Source: Immersiella caudata (taxonomy: Eukaryota > Ascomycota > Sordariomycetes > Sordariales > Lasiosphaeriaceae). From it: a stretch of 64,000 bases of DNA. A program made the translations under genes and the position numbers. Shown here one piece after another: positions 47,314-59,219 of this stretch; positions within the stretch are counted from its first letter, which is position 1; each line of letters starts with the position of its first letter. The notes under the pieces are model-generated. The model was not told where the DNA came from. It did no database searches and worked only from the letters and a program-made list of their open reading frames with translations. The DNA is taken from the NCBI GenBank assembly GCA_030512335.1, contig JAULSU010000007.1, positions 3,658,001 through 3,722,000 of the forward strand, given 5' to 3'.

Positions 47314-48621
47314 CTACTCCTCAGTGTCACCCAAGTCCTTGACACCAGTCATGACAGTGTCTGTGTCGGTATCTTGCTCAACATCCGTTGATGCAGAGTC
47401 ATAAAACCTCTCTGCAAAGCGAATTTGCCTCGCAAGGCGAAGCTTCCTGGCATCCGACCACCAACTGCGATACCGATCAGCAACGATGCTGCTCCTGATT
47501 TTGAGGCGAAAGGCACGCAATTGCATCTCCTCCATGTCCTCACAGCCTCTCAACAGTTGGACATCAAACCATCCCTCCTCGATCCCCTTACTGATTTCGG
47601 GGATGTCCGCGTCCACAAACCTCAACTGCTCAAGGATCTCCTTAGCAAGCTCATCCAGAAGAGCATCCGCAACGTGCCTAAGCATCACCGGGCAGACGAT
47701 GGACTGCTTCAAGAGCTTCTGTGCTGCGGGTCTCAGTTCTCCTCTGATAGTATCCCGCATGTTGATGAACTTACCCACTAGCGACAGCATCTCATCCGTC
47801 GCTATCTTGACCAAAGGGTGAAGATTATCACTCATCTTCTTGAGCCTCTCCATCTCCTTTGTGTACCCCGACCACTCGTTCAACGGCGCAGAACGCAACG
47901 GGAGCGTTTTTTCTATCTTTTGCACCCCAGCGATCGCAACCTCAATCTCTCGGAGCGGTCTGCAGAAGTTTGCCATCGCCCGTAGCACTTTGGAGACTCC
48001 GCCTATCACGACTCGTGTGTTGAGGGTTATGCGGTCCAGCTGGAAGAAGAAGAAGACCTCCAGGAGAGTGTCGGGTCCTCCCAGCAACTCTTTCAACGAG
48101 GACGGGAGACCCGCCAAGGGAGTAAACCAGATCGAACCGTCATCAATGATGAGCTGAACCCACTGTTTTGCTGCATCGTAGAGGGTGGTGACCACGCCTG
48201 TCCAGGACACGATTGAGCCAGGGAGGGTGAAGAGCTCGAGGGGGCAATGCCTGCAAAACCCGTCTGTGCATGATGGCTGCGCTTCCCGCTCGATCTCCTT
48301 GGGGAGAGGGGTGTGGCGTTTCTCTCCAATGGGATGGATCCTATTGGGTTTAGCGAGAGCGTCGTTGTTGTTGTGTAGGTTGGATTGGTCAACTACACGG
48401 ACTTGCATCTCATCTGAGGGGCTGTCTGAGAACCTCACCTTCTTGGCGTGACCGAGCTTCATTGCTGAGTTGAAATCGGAGGGTGAAACGCCAGTATTGG
48501 CGATCACGAGCAAGTCGTTGATGAAGTTGGTGATTGTCACCTCGGTGGTCTCATCTGAGGGTGAGATGTACTTCCTTGCGACGTAGGAGTGGATGTGCTC
48601 GTACAAAGTCTGGGTTGCCAT
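47314..48621 (-). CDS. Hypothetical protein, unknown function
   Basis: A single exon of 435 aa from ATG 48621. Mostly helical; it starts MATQTLYEHIHSYVARKYIS and has a Cys/His patch (DGFCRHCPLELF, about residue 120). A hydrophobic amphipathic region follows (LEVFFFFQLDRITLNTRVVI, near 195), and the tail is acidic. No domain recognised. It lies between the second kinase and a STAND-like NTPase, both signalling-type genes. Confidence 0.6.
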   Translation of the reverse strand: MATQTLYEHIHSYVARKYISPSDETTEVTITNFINDLLVIANTGVSPSDFNSAMKLGHAKKVRFSDSPSDEMQVRVVDQSNLHNNNDALAKPNRIHPIGEKRHTPLPKEIEREAQPSCTDGFCRHCPLELFTLPGSIVSWTGVVTTLYDAAKQWVQLIIDDGSIWFTPLAGLPSSLKELLGGPDTLLEVFFFFQLDRITLNTRVVIGGVSKVLRAMANFCRPLREIEVAIAGVQKIEKTLPLRSAPLNEWSGYTKEMERLKKMSDNLHPLVKIATDEMLSLVGKFINMRDTIRGELRPAAQKLLKQSIVCPVMLRHVADALLDELAKEILEQLRFVDADIPEISKGIEEGWFDVQLLRGCEDMEEMQLRAFRLKIRSSIVADRYRSWWSDARKLRLARQIRFAERFYDSASTDVEQDTDTDTVMTGVKDLGDTEE

Positions 48622-49113
48622 GATGGCTGTGAATATCTCGTGACTGATGGGTCTTGGTAGGCGAAAAGCTGGGTGTTTCGTGATGCGACTGACGAGTTCT
48701 ATTCCTGGCGCAGAATGAGTACTGGTGTGAAAGAGAGGTCAAAGGAACGGAAGACAGCAGCCTTATATGCCTTTGTGATTGAAGACTGGCATTATTCCCG
48801 AACAAAGAACTACCTCTGAAACAAAGACTCAACGCAGAGGGAAAAAAGAACAATGGCCTTGTTCAGAGAAATCCATCGTTCTGACTTGTCCGTAGTGCCA
48901 ATCCTAATGCTGTCATGTTTGGCTGTGCAATGAGTTCTGATTCTTGTCACTATTCTATATGTACCAGATGGTAAGACATGACGCAATGCCATATCGCATC
49001 ATAGTTGAAGGCTGAGCCTTGACAATAGTGAAATGACCAGAATTATGGTTGTGATCTGATTATTTAGGTGATTTTGTGCGAACATCTCTAACGTTGTCGA
49101 CAGTATCCTAACC
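48622..49113. other. Intergenic spacer
   Basis: 492 bp between two minus-strand genes; promoter of the 435-aa protein gene. No ORF of note. Confidence 0.5.
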
Positions 49114-51191
49114 TCACACTGTCGTGGCACTCTGCGTGCTCCTCTGAGACGCACTCCAAATGGAAGGTCGCCGCGGCAAGGATGACTCGCTTGTTGTGAG
49201 CCGTCGTTGGTTGTACTCTTTCACGACGAAAACCCTGTCCGTAGCATATTCGTGGTCAGGGAGGTACTCAAATCTCCAGTTGCCCTCGCCACCTGACGTT
49301 TCTGCCACAATGGCGACCTTTACCGTGAACTCTGGAGAGCAAAGCACAGTGATGAGGCGAGTAAGCTCGTTGGTGATGTTGTCGATCTTCGACTGGCAAC
49401 AGTCGAGTCGATCGAGGACGAGATAGATTGTTCCTAGATCGCGCATCTGTAGGAGGACTTCGCCAAGCAGGTCGACTAACATGTGCTCCTTTGTTCGGTG
49501 ATGAGAGCTCTTGAACGTGGCAAGAAAATGAGATTCTTTTTCCCGTAGAACCTCTGGCCGCCATTGCAATACTTGGAGAACCAAAGACGAAAGGACGGTT
49601 TCGCCAGAGATGTGCGCGCTTTCAAGATCCGGGTGACAAGAAAAGAAGGCGACTTTGCAGTTGTCTTGAACGAGACTTTCGGTGATGTAGATGGCGGCTG
49701 GGGAAAGCCAGGAGTGCGTGTAGTACCTATACTTTCGTCCCTCTGGCGCAGTGCTGCCGCTCAGGAAGAACAGACTGGACTGGGGGTGGTGCAACCACTG
49801 CTGGTACTCGTGTATCTCTTTGAAGTGTGCCTCGTGGAGTTGCAGGTAGGCGGTATGCGGGACTTGGGACGAGAAAAAGAGGTCATTTGGGAACACTTCC
49901 ATAAGGACCTTCTTGACCGAAGTGAAGTCTGTTCCAAGCAGTTCCGGATGAACCTGCACATGGTAAGCCATAGCCTAGAATCGCATCGAAGGCGGGAGGG
50001 TGAAAGCCTACTCCAAGAAGCTGCTGGAATTCGGCGAGCCGTTTGATGTCGGCTTGCCGGTCACGACGTTGGTCCTCAAGCGCCGCGTCGGCGATCTGGG
50101 CCTTTAGCTCCTCGACCTGCAGAAGTAAGCGTTGCCTTTCTCGGTTCGCCGCCTCACTTTGCTCCAGCAACAATTTGTTGTCAGCCAAGAGCTTCTTCCG
50201 ATCGAGCTCGGCGTCTCGGGCGCTCGCTTCCAGGGACATGACTGTGTTCTTGATCGCTCGGGAGGTGTCGTGTAGCCCAACCATGGCCTCCGCGTTGATC
50301 TCAGCGAGTGTTTTGTGTAGGCCGTTTACGACATCTTCGAATGCGGCGCTGGCGAGGGGGTTGATGGCAAGGTACAGACGATCTGTTAAAGGGTGTCAGC
50401 GCCGGCGAATACGGACGGGAATGTGGTATCTTCAAGCGTACGCCAAAAATGGGTGAAGTATTCCGTGGCCGCCCGGGAAAACTCGACAATGTTCAAATAT
50501 GCGTCTCCAACGAGGCGGCGCATCGTGTCTGTTGGGTAGATGTCGTGCCAGACATCCAATCTTGGCAACGACTTCCTGATTTCTGCGAAATGCCCAATGA
50601 TTTGCGTGTCATTTTTGGTCTTTTGGACGACCACCTGGAGAAGAAACAGATCAGTCTTCGGAGCGGGCGAGTGGCAGCAGCCTGAGACTCACAATCAGGA
50701 GAATCGAGAGTGTTTGGTACCCAATTTCGCCGTATGGTGATCCGGCCGATGCGATTTTCTCCATCAATCCGTCGAACGCGCCGACAAACTGTGCAAAGTC
50801 GTTCAATCGCCGCTGCATGGCACTGGCCACCATTTTTCCACCAGCCAATCTCTGGCCTTGATACGTTTCATGGGCTTTGGTCGCACCTTCCACCTCTTGA
50901 AGGACCAGCGCACTGAGTCCCGGTGATCCACCTCCCTGACCGATAACGCCGTTGATCTGCCGCTCAAGCTCCTCCTTGGAGCTTGCGAGAGGGGCGTCCT
51001 GCTTCTTCCCACCTTTCAGTGTCCTCAAAGCCTTTTTCTTGAAGCTCTCATGCTCTCGCCGGATGACATCGGTGCTCTTTTTCGGGTGCACCTGGCTGCG
51101 CGAATGTCAGCAAATACCTCTGCCCTCAACGAGGTCGCTAATTTCCATACCTGCCAGGCTCAAACCACTGTGGTTGCTGCTCCAGTACCAT
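49114..51191 (-). CDS. STAND-like fungal NTPase with degenerate P-loop
   Basis: Complement of exons 51151..51191, 50693..51095, 50442..50634, 50012..50382, 49114..49953 (615 aa), all in frame with canonical signals. The N-terminal helical domain (YGEIGYQTLSILLI, then VVQKTKNDTQIIGHFAEIRK and VEFSRAATEYF) is the one preceding NTPase modules in many fungal STAND proteins. A coiled coil follows (about 255-330). The C-terminal NTPase-like domain has FFLSGSTAPEGRKYR where a Walker A would be, without GK[S/T], and TIYLVLDRLD as Walker B. No repeat domain follows. Probably a nucleotide-independent or degenerate member, acting in allorecognition-type signalling (inference). Confidence 0.7.
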
Positions 51192-51875
51192 GATGGCGGG
51201 TGAAAATCGCGCGTGTGATGTGGTGAGGTTGGCCAGGTCGCGATGGCCAACAGAGAACCGCAATCCAGGGGCACGGACAGCCAAGTATTCTACTCGTGGA
51301 CTCCCCCACGAGATGCCCTGTCTGCCGGAATCTTGGCTATTTCAAGCCTGGGAACTAACGGAAGACGGGAAGGCGACAGCGCATCAAGGTCTCTCCCGTC
51401 CCTTTGGGGCCGATTCCTCCATGCATGGCTCTTGTGTCTGGCCAATCACAATGCACGTCACCGCATCTACAGGGGGCAGTGCAGCACTTCCATGCTGCCC
51501 TTCGCTCCGAATGCCCCAGAGATGTTGCAATCCTGCGTCGTGATGGTTACAGAGCTCAAGCGAACCCCTCTTTGCGAACCCCTCTTTGCGAACCACGCGG
51601 AGGGGTCGGGCACCTGCGGAAGAGCCTTGCAGGGCGTCGAGACCCAGAAGATGGGAGCACATAAGTATTCTCATGACAGCCATTCCCGATCTCGCGCCAC
51701 CTCAAAACTGATGCCTGGCGTGGTGTGTAGCTAAGTGTGACTACCCCTCTTCTCGACAGGTGCACAAAGGGCCAGCGGCAGATTGATCAGGACTTCACCC
51801 TCCGGCAGACAAGATGGCTTCGGCCGATACCACAGTACCTCATGTTTGGCACCCGATGAGAACATCTCACCCAGC

Positions 51876-54424
51876 ATGCCTGTTTCTGACGGACACCAGG
51901 ACTTGGCGTCAAAAGAGGCGTCCTTGCACCAGAAATACGTCGAACTGCTCGAGAAACGCGTCGCCCAGCTCGAGTCCGTTGTCAAACAGGCAGATGAGAA
52001 ACCGAAGGCAGCTGATTCAGGGGGCGACAAAGCGGAGAGCAATAAGGAGCAGGAAGATGTGAGAACATGCCTCTTCCATTTCAGACTAAGCCAGCCCTAA
52101 CGACCTTGCAGAAGGCAAAGGAAAAAAAGGCCGAAGCTGAAAACGGTGGACGTTACCGCAACATCCTGAGGAGGTGGGACAAAAACGCCGGCTCGCATGT
52201 TGACCAGGTTGTTAGCGCGAACTTTTTCCTCAAGCCGCAGACCAAGGATGTCGCCTACACGTTTCGCCGGGTCTACGATCCGGATACCGGCGACAAGGGT
52301 GCCTTCAGCTCTCTGGATATCGAAGATCCGACCCTGATTCGCGCGCTCAAGCAAGAGATCGGAAAATATCCCGGAGTTAACTTCGACTCGGATATTACAA
52401 GCATGAGGGCACCATTTCCTTCGTTGGTCCACAACTGGGACAAGCTCCACAAGAGGGCTACTGTCGAACCCGAATCACAGGTGTCCAAGGACTTGGTCAG
52501 CTTGTTGGAACGTGTCAAGACGGCGCCGGAGCTTCAGGACTACTTCAAGTCCCGGGAATCCAACTTGGCTGCCAAGGTTGTCGCCTTTGACACTCTATGG
52601 GCCAGCTTTGCTCCAGGAACCCTGGTTGTGGCCCGACTGTTTCAAAATGTGGAACAGATATTCAAGGTCCAAGACTCCCCCATCCCGTGGTCCACCTACC
52701 ACACGTATCGACATCACAAGATGTGGGCTTGGAGCTGGGACTTTGACGGCAAAAAGATCTTGAAGGTCGAATACGCGTTGAAGTTTGAGAGATTCCGCGG
52801 AACGAAACCCATCACTGAGTTGCCCTTCTACCCGGTAGGTACCGCCAAGATCCGTTGTTGTTGCCTGGCTGTAAACGGAAGAACTAACAAAATGACCTAG
52901 TTGGAATACCATGCCGATCCGGAACGACTCCAAGAGGAATCCCGAGGACGTGCTTTGAAGTTCATCAAGGCCACCATTCGTTGCGCAAGAGGTGCCGAGC
53001 AGATGTTTCGGTATAATGGTCTTGCCTACGCCGACCAAAGGAATCTGCTTTCCAACAAGGACGACAAGCTGGCGGGTGTAAGACCTCTCCGTAAAGTGGC
53101 CTTTGTTCTCCTCTGACAGCGACCTGACAGGAAGATGAAGGCTTCGATATGCGGCCGCAAGAGGATGAGGAGCTGCCTCCGCCTAAACTGGTTGACGTAA
53201 GTGGATAGGGTGCCTTGTGATGGTCTTGCGCTAACATGCATCGACCCAAGATCAACGGCGAGATCCTTGTCGACCCTGATGCTTTCATTCAATATGGTAA
53301 GCCGCGAGGACCCAGCGAATTGCCTTTTGCTGATAATTGTTACAGGGGCCGGCCGTCCTCCTCTCGGAGAGCTTTACCAACCTGAATCGGTCTACATCAA
53401 CGAACTTCAAGCCAATACAGAGGAGTACGTGGAGTTTGCCGATAAGGTCAAAAGAATAGACCTCACGAACCCACTGGACCCGGCAGACGACAATTTCGTC
53501 ATTTTCCCCCCGAGAGTGTTGGGCTACGCTACGCGAGAGAAGGTTTGGGGCCAGTTTGGCCTCCACTTGATGTCTGACCGTCCCGACCGGCAGCCCGACA
53601 AGTTTGATACCAACCTCCAGCTTGACCCGAAGTATAAGGTACTCATCAAAGCGCTTGTTCAATCGCACGAGCAAGCCGCTGAGCATGACGGAAAACAAGT
53701 CGAAGACGTGGTCCGTGACAAGGGGAAGGGTTTGGTGCTTCTACTCCATGGTCCGCCCGGCGTGGGGAAAACGTTGACGGCTGAGACCATTGCTCAGGCA
53801 ACAGCAAAGCCGCTGGTTGTTGTCAGCGTGGCCGAAATCGGTCTCGATGCGTCTCGAGCAGAGCGTAACCTGGAGAGGCTCTTCAAGCTCGCGACCAAGT
53901 GGGAGGCCATTCTGCTAGTCGACGAGGCCGACGTGTTCCTCGAGACCAGAGGATCAACCTCCAGCGCCTCCCGGAACGCCTTGGTGTCGGTTCTCCTCCG
54001 CGTGCTCGAGTACTACCGGGGTATCATCATCCTAACAACCAACCGGATCAAGTCGATCGATGTCGCCGTCATCTCGCGTATTCACCTCGCCATTCGCTAC
54101 GAGGACCTTTCGATTGACCAAATGCGCTCCATCTTCAAGTACTTCCTAGACCAGCTTGAGCCAGGCTGCATCGCCAACCGCGATTCTATCGATGATTTCA
54201 TCGAATCCTTTGGTCATCATTACAACTTGAACGGTCGTCAGATCCGCAATGTGGTGTCTGCAGCCCTGGCTGCGGCGCGTCACGAGGCAAAGGCTGGTGG
54301 CAAAGATGGACGGATGACTTTCAAGCATCTCAAGTCGGTCTGCGAGATGACCAGAGACTTCCAGGAGCAGCTGAAGGAGAATACCCGGCAACAGCGGTAC
54401 AATAATGAGGCGATGCGTCCGTGA
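51876..54424 (+). CDS. AAA+ family ATPase with fungal N-terminal domain
   Basis: Exons 51876..52058, 52112..52834, 52901..53077, 53131..53196, 53251..53296, 53346..54424 (757 aa). The ATG at 51876 is the only one in frame with the coiled coil HQKYVELLEKRVAQLESVV; an alternative ATG at 51814 is in another frame. A large N-terminal region (about 75-400) of the kind found in fungal AAA proteins is followed by the ATPase module. Walker A is GPPGVGKT (534-541), Walker B is LLVDEAD (588-594), a sensor-1-type Asn lies in ILTTNR, and an arginine-finger candidate lies in ISRIHLAI. Transcribed divergently from the STAND-like gene, about 0.7 kb apart. Substrate unknown. Confidence 0.85.
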
Positions 54425-54572
54425 TGGGCTTGGGGCATGGGAAACCGAACGGGGCACTCATCGAGGCGTGTAGACAATGAGGTCGCGGTAGTAGTGATAG
54501 TACTGCTCATTCAAGTTTCCATTCAGTTTTCTTCACCCCTTTTTCAAGGTCACAAAGTCCTAAAATGAAGGC

Positions 54573-54578
54573 AAAAAA
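54573..54578 (-). terminator. Pol III terminator of tRNA-Gln
   Basis: Six T on the minus strand, 10 nt past the tRNA 3' end. Confidence 0.7.
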
Positions 54579-54588
54579 TTTGAGAGGA

Positions 54589-54671
54589 AGGTCGTGCCCG
54601 GAATCGAACCGGGGTTGCCGGAAGTTTCTGAGAGTCAGAATCCGGAGTGATAACCGCTACACTACACAACC
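54589..54671 (-). tRNA. tRNA-Gln(CUG), intron-containing
   Basis: Same mature sequence as the copy at 27013: GGTTGTG/CACGACC acceptor stem, identical D- and T-arms. The anticodon CTG is at 54636-54638 (minus strand). Its intron is 11 nt and unrelated in sequence to the 18-nt intron of the other copy. A T6 terminator follows on the minus strand (54573-54578). Confidence 0.9.
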
Positions 54672-56497
54672 TGTGGAGCTCGCTTGGTTCTTGGAGATGG
54701 AGCTATCGACAAACTGGTATACAACTCGGGGGAAAGTCGAAATTCGATCAGAGTGCAGGATCACCCAAGTCAACCACAACCCCAGCGCAGTTGATGAGCT
54801 TATTCCCATCCCGAGCGTCCGCATTGAAGAACACCCACTGCATGGCTGCGCGCAAAAGTTCCCAACCCGTAAGGGTGTTGTACAGCACACCGTTAAAGTG
54901 CGGCGCTTAAATCGCAGGAGAGGAAGCGGCGTGGCGGGCGTGTGTTTGGCTAGCCGTTCGATGTGCTGGACAATTTTGCGGCTCAAGGCTTCATGTGCCA
55001 AAGTAAACGTCACAGGCGCCACCGGTGACGTACTTTTATCCAGAAACTACGAACCTAAAAGGACCATCAAAGTGAAGTCATTTTCCGTGACATGTCTTTC
55101 CGAGAGCCGAGTGGCGTTTGGCGTCGCAGAAGCGGCGCGAAGGAAGTGTGGAGGTGGAAATTGTTTGCGGGGGAGGTACTGTGCAAAAAGATGTCCGGCA
55201 CGGTGGTACCAGCGGACAGGGTCCAAAACTATCACGACTCGCCCGGATCGGAATTTCGTATGCGGCCATTTCGCAGTACCAACGGCGCGTGTATCGGGAG
55301 TGGTTTCGAGTAAATATAGCAAGGACGTGTTTGCAAGGCCCTCATGTCAGCCCTACTATTTGTTTGCGCAGGCTTCCTCCATCGCACGCTTGTCGATGGG
55401 GTCATTCTAGGTTCTGTGTACGAAAAGGCAGTGCAGCTAGAATGGGATACCTTGTGGACATGCTTATGCTCTCTGACATTCAGCTCGTGGCGGTTTGGGG
55501 TTTTGTACGAGCCGCCGAATGGTGCACCGCCCCATGTCTGTTGCATTATAGTGCTGACGATGATCAGCTCAGGGCTGGGTGCCATTGCAGCTCGGCGGGT
55601 TTTACGACGACCCAATTCAAGGCTCTTGGCGCTATGGAAATGAGGAGGGAATTGGAAACATTTGGGTGAGACGCGTTGAGACGCGATCTCAAGGGCGTTG
55701 ACCCGTGCCCCGCGATTCGGCGATTGACCTCAGGAACCTCATCAACAGCGACGTTCTGGCAAAAAATGAATGTTCTCGTTGAGCACTCGGGACCTTCTCT
55801 TGCGTCGTGGCGGTGCGTTTATCATGATCTGTATGTATGTACTGTGTAAAGGGCTGAAGCGTGTCGAATTATGTAGGGTCGTGCTGAAAACTCCGCCTGT
55901 CGCCTGCAGCCGTCAAACGTTTCAAAGGCGAACGTTGGCCTATGGGTCGCGACATGAGGCGCTCGCTTGCACGACCCAACTCGATGGCTCTCCAATTACT
56001 CAGAAGCTGAGTCAACTTTCCATCTCAAATGTAGGGCGCGCTAGGACGCAAAAAAAAACACGGGGAACATGCGATGGTTGCGGGAACCCCTTGGACGTGT
56101 AACCTGGCGCCTGCAGGCAACGAGATTAGCTCGGCGCGCCAAGAAATGGGCTGAGAACCTAACGTGTGGGACCCGGCCATCGATTGCGCCTCACTTCACG
56201 GAAGGCGTCACCGTTGGCCTGCACGAAGCCGATTGGCCTCTTTGCGCGCAGGTTCCAACGTTTGTGCATCAAGCCTCAGACATCAACCCAAGCCACACCA
56301 TGTCAACTGACCTCGTCAATGGCTATATCAGCGGCCGTCCTCCCGCCGTGTCAATGGCTTGTCAAACCGCATCTTGCACCTCCCCGTGGCAAGCTCGACG
56401 ACGATCTTTCCTTTGAACGTTCGTTTCCGCTCCATTCTCTCGATACCCAGTTTTTCCAATTTCCATCTTCCAACTTTCCCAACCCCCAACCACCAAA
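54672..56497. other. Intergenic region, 1.8 kb
   Basis: No gene supported; several overlapping ORFs without domains. The last 100 bp are CT-rich leader of the next gene. Confidence 0.45.
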
Positions 56498-57091
56498 ATG
56501 ACGGCCCCTTTCGTTCGCCGAGAATCCTCCCCCTTCCTCAAGCGCGTCCTCATCCCCTTCTGGATCCTCCGCGTCCTGATCCTCCTCATCGGCATCGCCT
56601 TCTACGCCCTTACCCTCGCAGCCCTGATCGTCTTCGAGGATGACATCCTCAACCACAACGACATCCGCAAGCTCGAGAGCGAGTACGACACCAAGCTCGC
56701 CCTCGGCACGCTCAAGGCGGTAACAGGCGTCATCATGGGCATCCAACTTATCTGCCTCATCCTCGAGCTGACGTGCATCGTCAAGCGGTGCAGGCGCACG
56801 TTGAGCCCTGGCTTCTTCTTGGGCACCAACGTTGTGCAGTCGACGTTTGTCATTGTAAACTTTGCTCTATCGATGGTTGGCGCGAGAACACCTGGTACCA
56901 TCGGTATCTCTGTTGCTATCCTGTGAGTTTTCCTTCTTGGTGTTGCCCTTGCTTTGACAGTTTGCTGACTGGTGGATTGAAGTGTCCTCTTCCTCGTCTT
57001 CCTCATCTATGCCGCCGTTGTCTACCACAAGTACCGCAAGGGCGAGCTCGACGGCGGCGCTGAGGCTGGGATGGTCAAGGGCAGTCAGTAG
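56498..57091 (+). CDS. Small tetraspan (MARVEL-like) membrane protein
   Basis: Exons 56498..56922 and 56983..57091 (177 aa); intron GTGAGT...CTGAC...GAAG. Four hydrophobic helices: about 20-47 (ILRVLILLIGIAFYALTLAA), 72-92, 105-127 and 133-158. Short basic N-terminus and a C-terminal KYRKGELDGG tail. The layout fits small fungal MARVEL-like proteins of membrane domains; no catalytic motif. Confidence 0.75.
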
Positions 57092-57496
57092 GAGGACTCT
57101 TTTGCCACGCGCCAGGTTAAGTCGCATCGCGAAATAGAGGTGGACAGAGATAATCATATCGATGGCGAATGACATAGGACGCTATTTTCTTATTTGGCTT
57201 GGGATCTGCGTGGTGTTTGGCGTGATAGGGAGGACCAGTTCCATTGAGATTTGTTTCTGGAACTTCTTATGCCCATCTGATGGGAATGATGCAGAGTATT
57301 AGACGTATGCAATGCTTTGATCACACCAAAACCCAGCTGAGATTATCTGCCGGTTGCCATCCTTCGTTGTCAGCAAACTGGTTCATTACGTCGTATCTCC
57401 ATGTTCTAGAACTAGAACTCTACCGCGCCTCTTGCGTCATACAATTTTATCAGCCAATGCAGCCTACAATGCCCTCTTCTTTACACTTCAATGCCT

Positions 57497-58385
57497 CTAA
57501 GCCTTGATGAACTCGAGTATATCCTTGTTCACCTCGTCGGGAAGAATATTGGGAAGAGCGTGCGGGCCACCAGGATAAATCTTGAGAGTCCCTTGCGGCA
57601 AAAGCTTGATGCTCTTCTCGGCCGACGCCTTGATGGGCACGACCTGATCGTCATCGCCGTGGAGCACAAGAACGGGGATGTTCATCTTCTTGAGATCTTC
57701 TGTGAAGTCGGTTTCCGAGAACGCCTTGACGCAGTCGTATGCTCCCTTGACAGAAACTGTCATGCCTGATATCGTGTGCGTCAATCGTGTGCTGTAATTG
57801 TCTCGAGAAGAGTAGCGACGTACCTTGCTGCCACCAGCTGTAAATCTGCCCTTGGCTGACCTTGGCGTTGGGGCGGTTGAAGCCAAAGAAGGGACCGCTG
57901 GGAACATCCAGGAAGAATTGCGAGCGGTCGTTGAGAATCGAGGCCCGGAAGCTATCAAAGACTGAAAGAGGGGTCCCCTCGGGGTTGGATTCGCTCTGGA
58001 CCATGATGGGAGGCACAGCGCCGATGAGCACGGCCTTCTTGACGCGGTCCGTGCCGTGGCGGCCGACGAAGCGGGCAACTTCGCCGCCGCCGGTCGAGTG
58101 GCCGACCATGGTGGCATCCTTCAAGTCGAGGTGCTCAAAGAGCTCAAAAAGGTCATCGGCGTAGGTGTCCATGTCATTTCCTTCCCAGGGCTGGGCGGAG
58201 CGGCCATGGCCACGACGATCGTGGGCGATGACGCGGTATCCTTGGCTGGCGAAGAAAAAGGCTTGGGCGTCCCAGTTGTCGGAGCTCAGAGGCCAGCCGT
58301 GTGAGAAGGTCACGACCGGGCCGTTTCTGTTGCCCCAGTCTTTGTAGTAGATCTCTGTGCTATCTCGGGTGGTGAAAACGGGCAT
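57497..58385 (-). CDS. Alpha/beta hydrolase, non-heme chloroperoxidase/esterase type
   Basis: Complement of exons 57825..58385 plus base 57824, and 57497..57765 (276 aa). Oxyanion region FSHGWPLSSDNWD, nucleophile elbow VGHSTGGGE with Ser97, acid region LHGDDDQVVP and catalytic His in GGPHALPN. The length and motif set match cofactor-free haloperoxidase/esterase family hydrolases. No signal peptide, so probably cytosolic. Substrate cannot be told. Convergent with the tetraspan gene. Confidence 0.9.
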
Positions 58386-58546
58386 GGTTGAAGATGACGT
58401 ATGCGTCGGTAACTGGCTTGGTGAAGTGTTGATGATCGGGTTCTAAAATGTGAGGAATGCTGCTAGGATAACGAATCTCGACTTCGAAGCTTGGCAGTAG
58501 TGAAACGCAAACTTTGTATGCGGAAGCTGGCCGTCATCCTGGTGCC

Positions 58547-58552
58547 TTTATA
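58547..58552 (-). promoter_or_regulatory. TATA box of the alpha/beta hydrolase gene
   Basis: TATAAA on the minus strand, about 165 bp upstream of the ATG at 58385. Confidence 0.45.
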
Positions 58553-59219
58553 CCTTCACCAGTGACAAGAGATAAGGGGGTCGCGGGCCATCCACGGCAT
58601 TCGAAAATCTGCATGTCCATGACGCGAAGGATTTTGGACTGTTACCTTAGTAAGTGGTAGACTGGTCGGTATTCCCGTTTAGTGCGCCGTAGAGCCGAGA
58701 CGCGGAATCCTTCGCCGAATCAATTGGAACGGGAGTATGTCGGGGAGCCAACGCCGTCAGTGGGTCTACACCCCGTGGGATGAGGGGCACATGCGGGAAG
58801 CTGAGTAAGGCGTCGGAGGTGATGCAGCATAAACCCACAAGGTCGCTCAGTGAAAGAGACAAACCGCAATCTCCATACCACGTCTTCCAGGTTAATTTTG
58901 AGTCATTCGGTTGAAACAGTGAGCGAGGGGCCGGGTGTAAGAGGGGTTGAGGAATGGAAGGGCATGGGCAGTTCCAATCCTGGGAACGTCAACTCCGGCC
59001 CGGGAAGGAACTCCGGTCGGGATTTTGCCGCAACTGCCTGCTCGGCCATGGATTCCCCGCAGTTGGGCCCCGTTGGCTCTGTGGGTTCTCCAGAACGCAC
59101 AGGCCGCCAGCAAAAGTGGACAACGCAATTGCGAAGAGGCAACGTACCAGCCAGCCATCACCACCACTAGCATCAGCATTATTCCGCTATCGATAAACAA
59201 CTTCATACATTCGTTCATT

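Noticed and set aside
49975..50011. 37-nt intron in the STAND-like gene
   Set aside because: No branch point; extending the acceptor to 49954 gives a normal 58-nt intron with CTTAC and GCAG in the same phase.
51814..52062. ATG 51814 as the AAA+ gene start
   Set aside because: It is in a frame giving Arg/Ser-rich nonsense; the coiled-coil frame starts at 51876.
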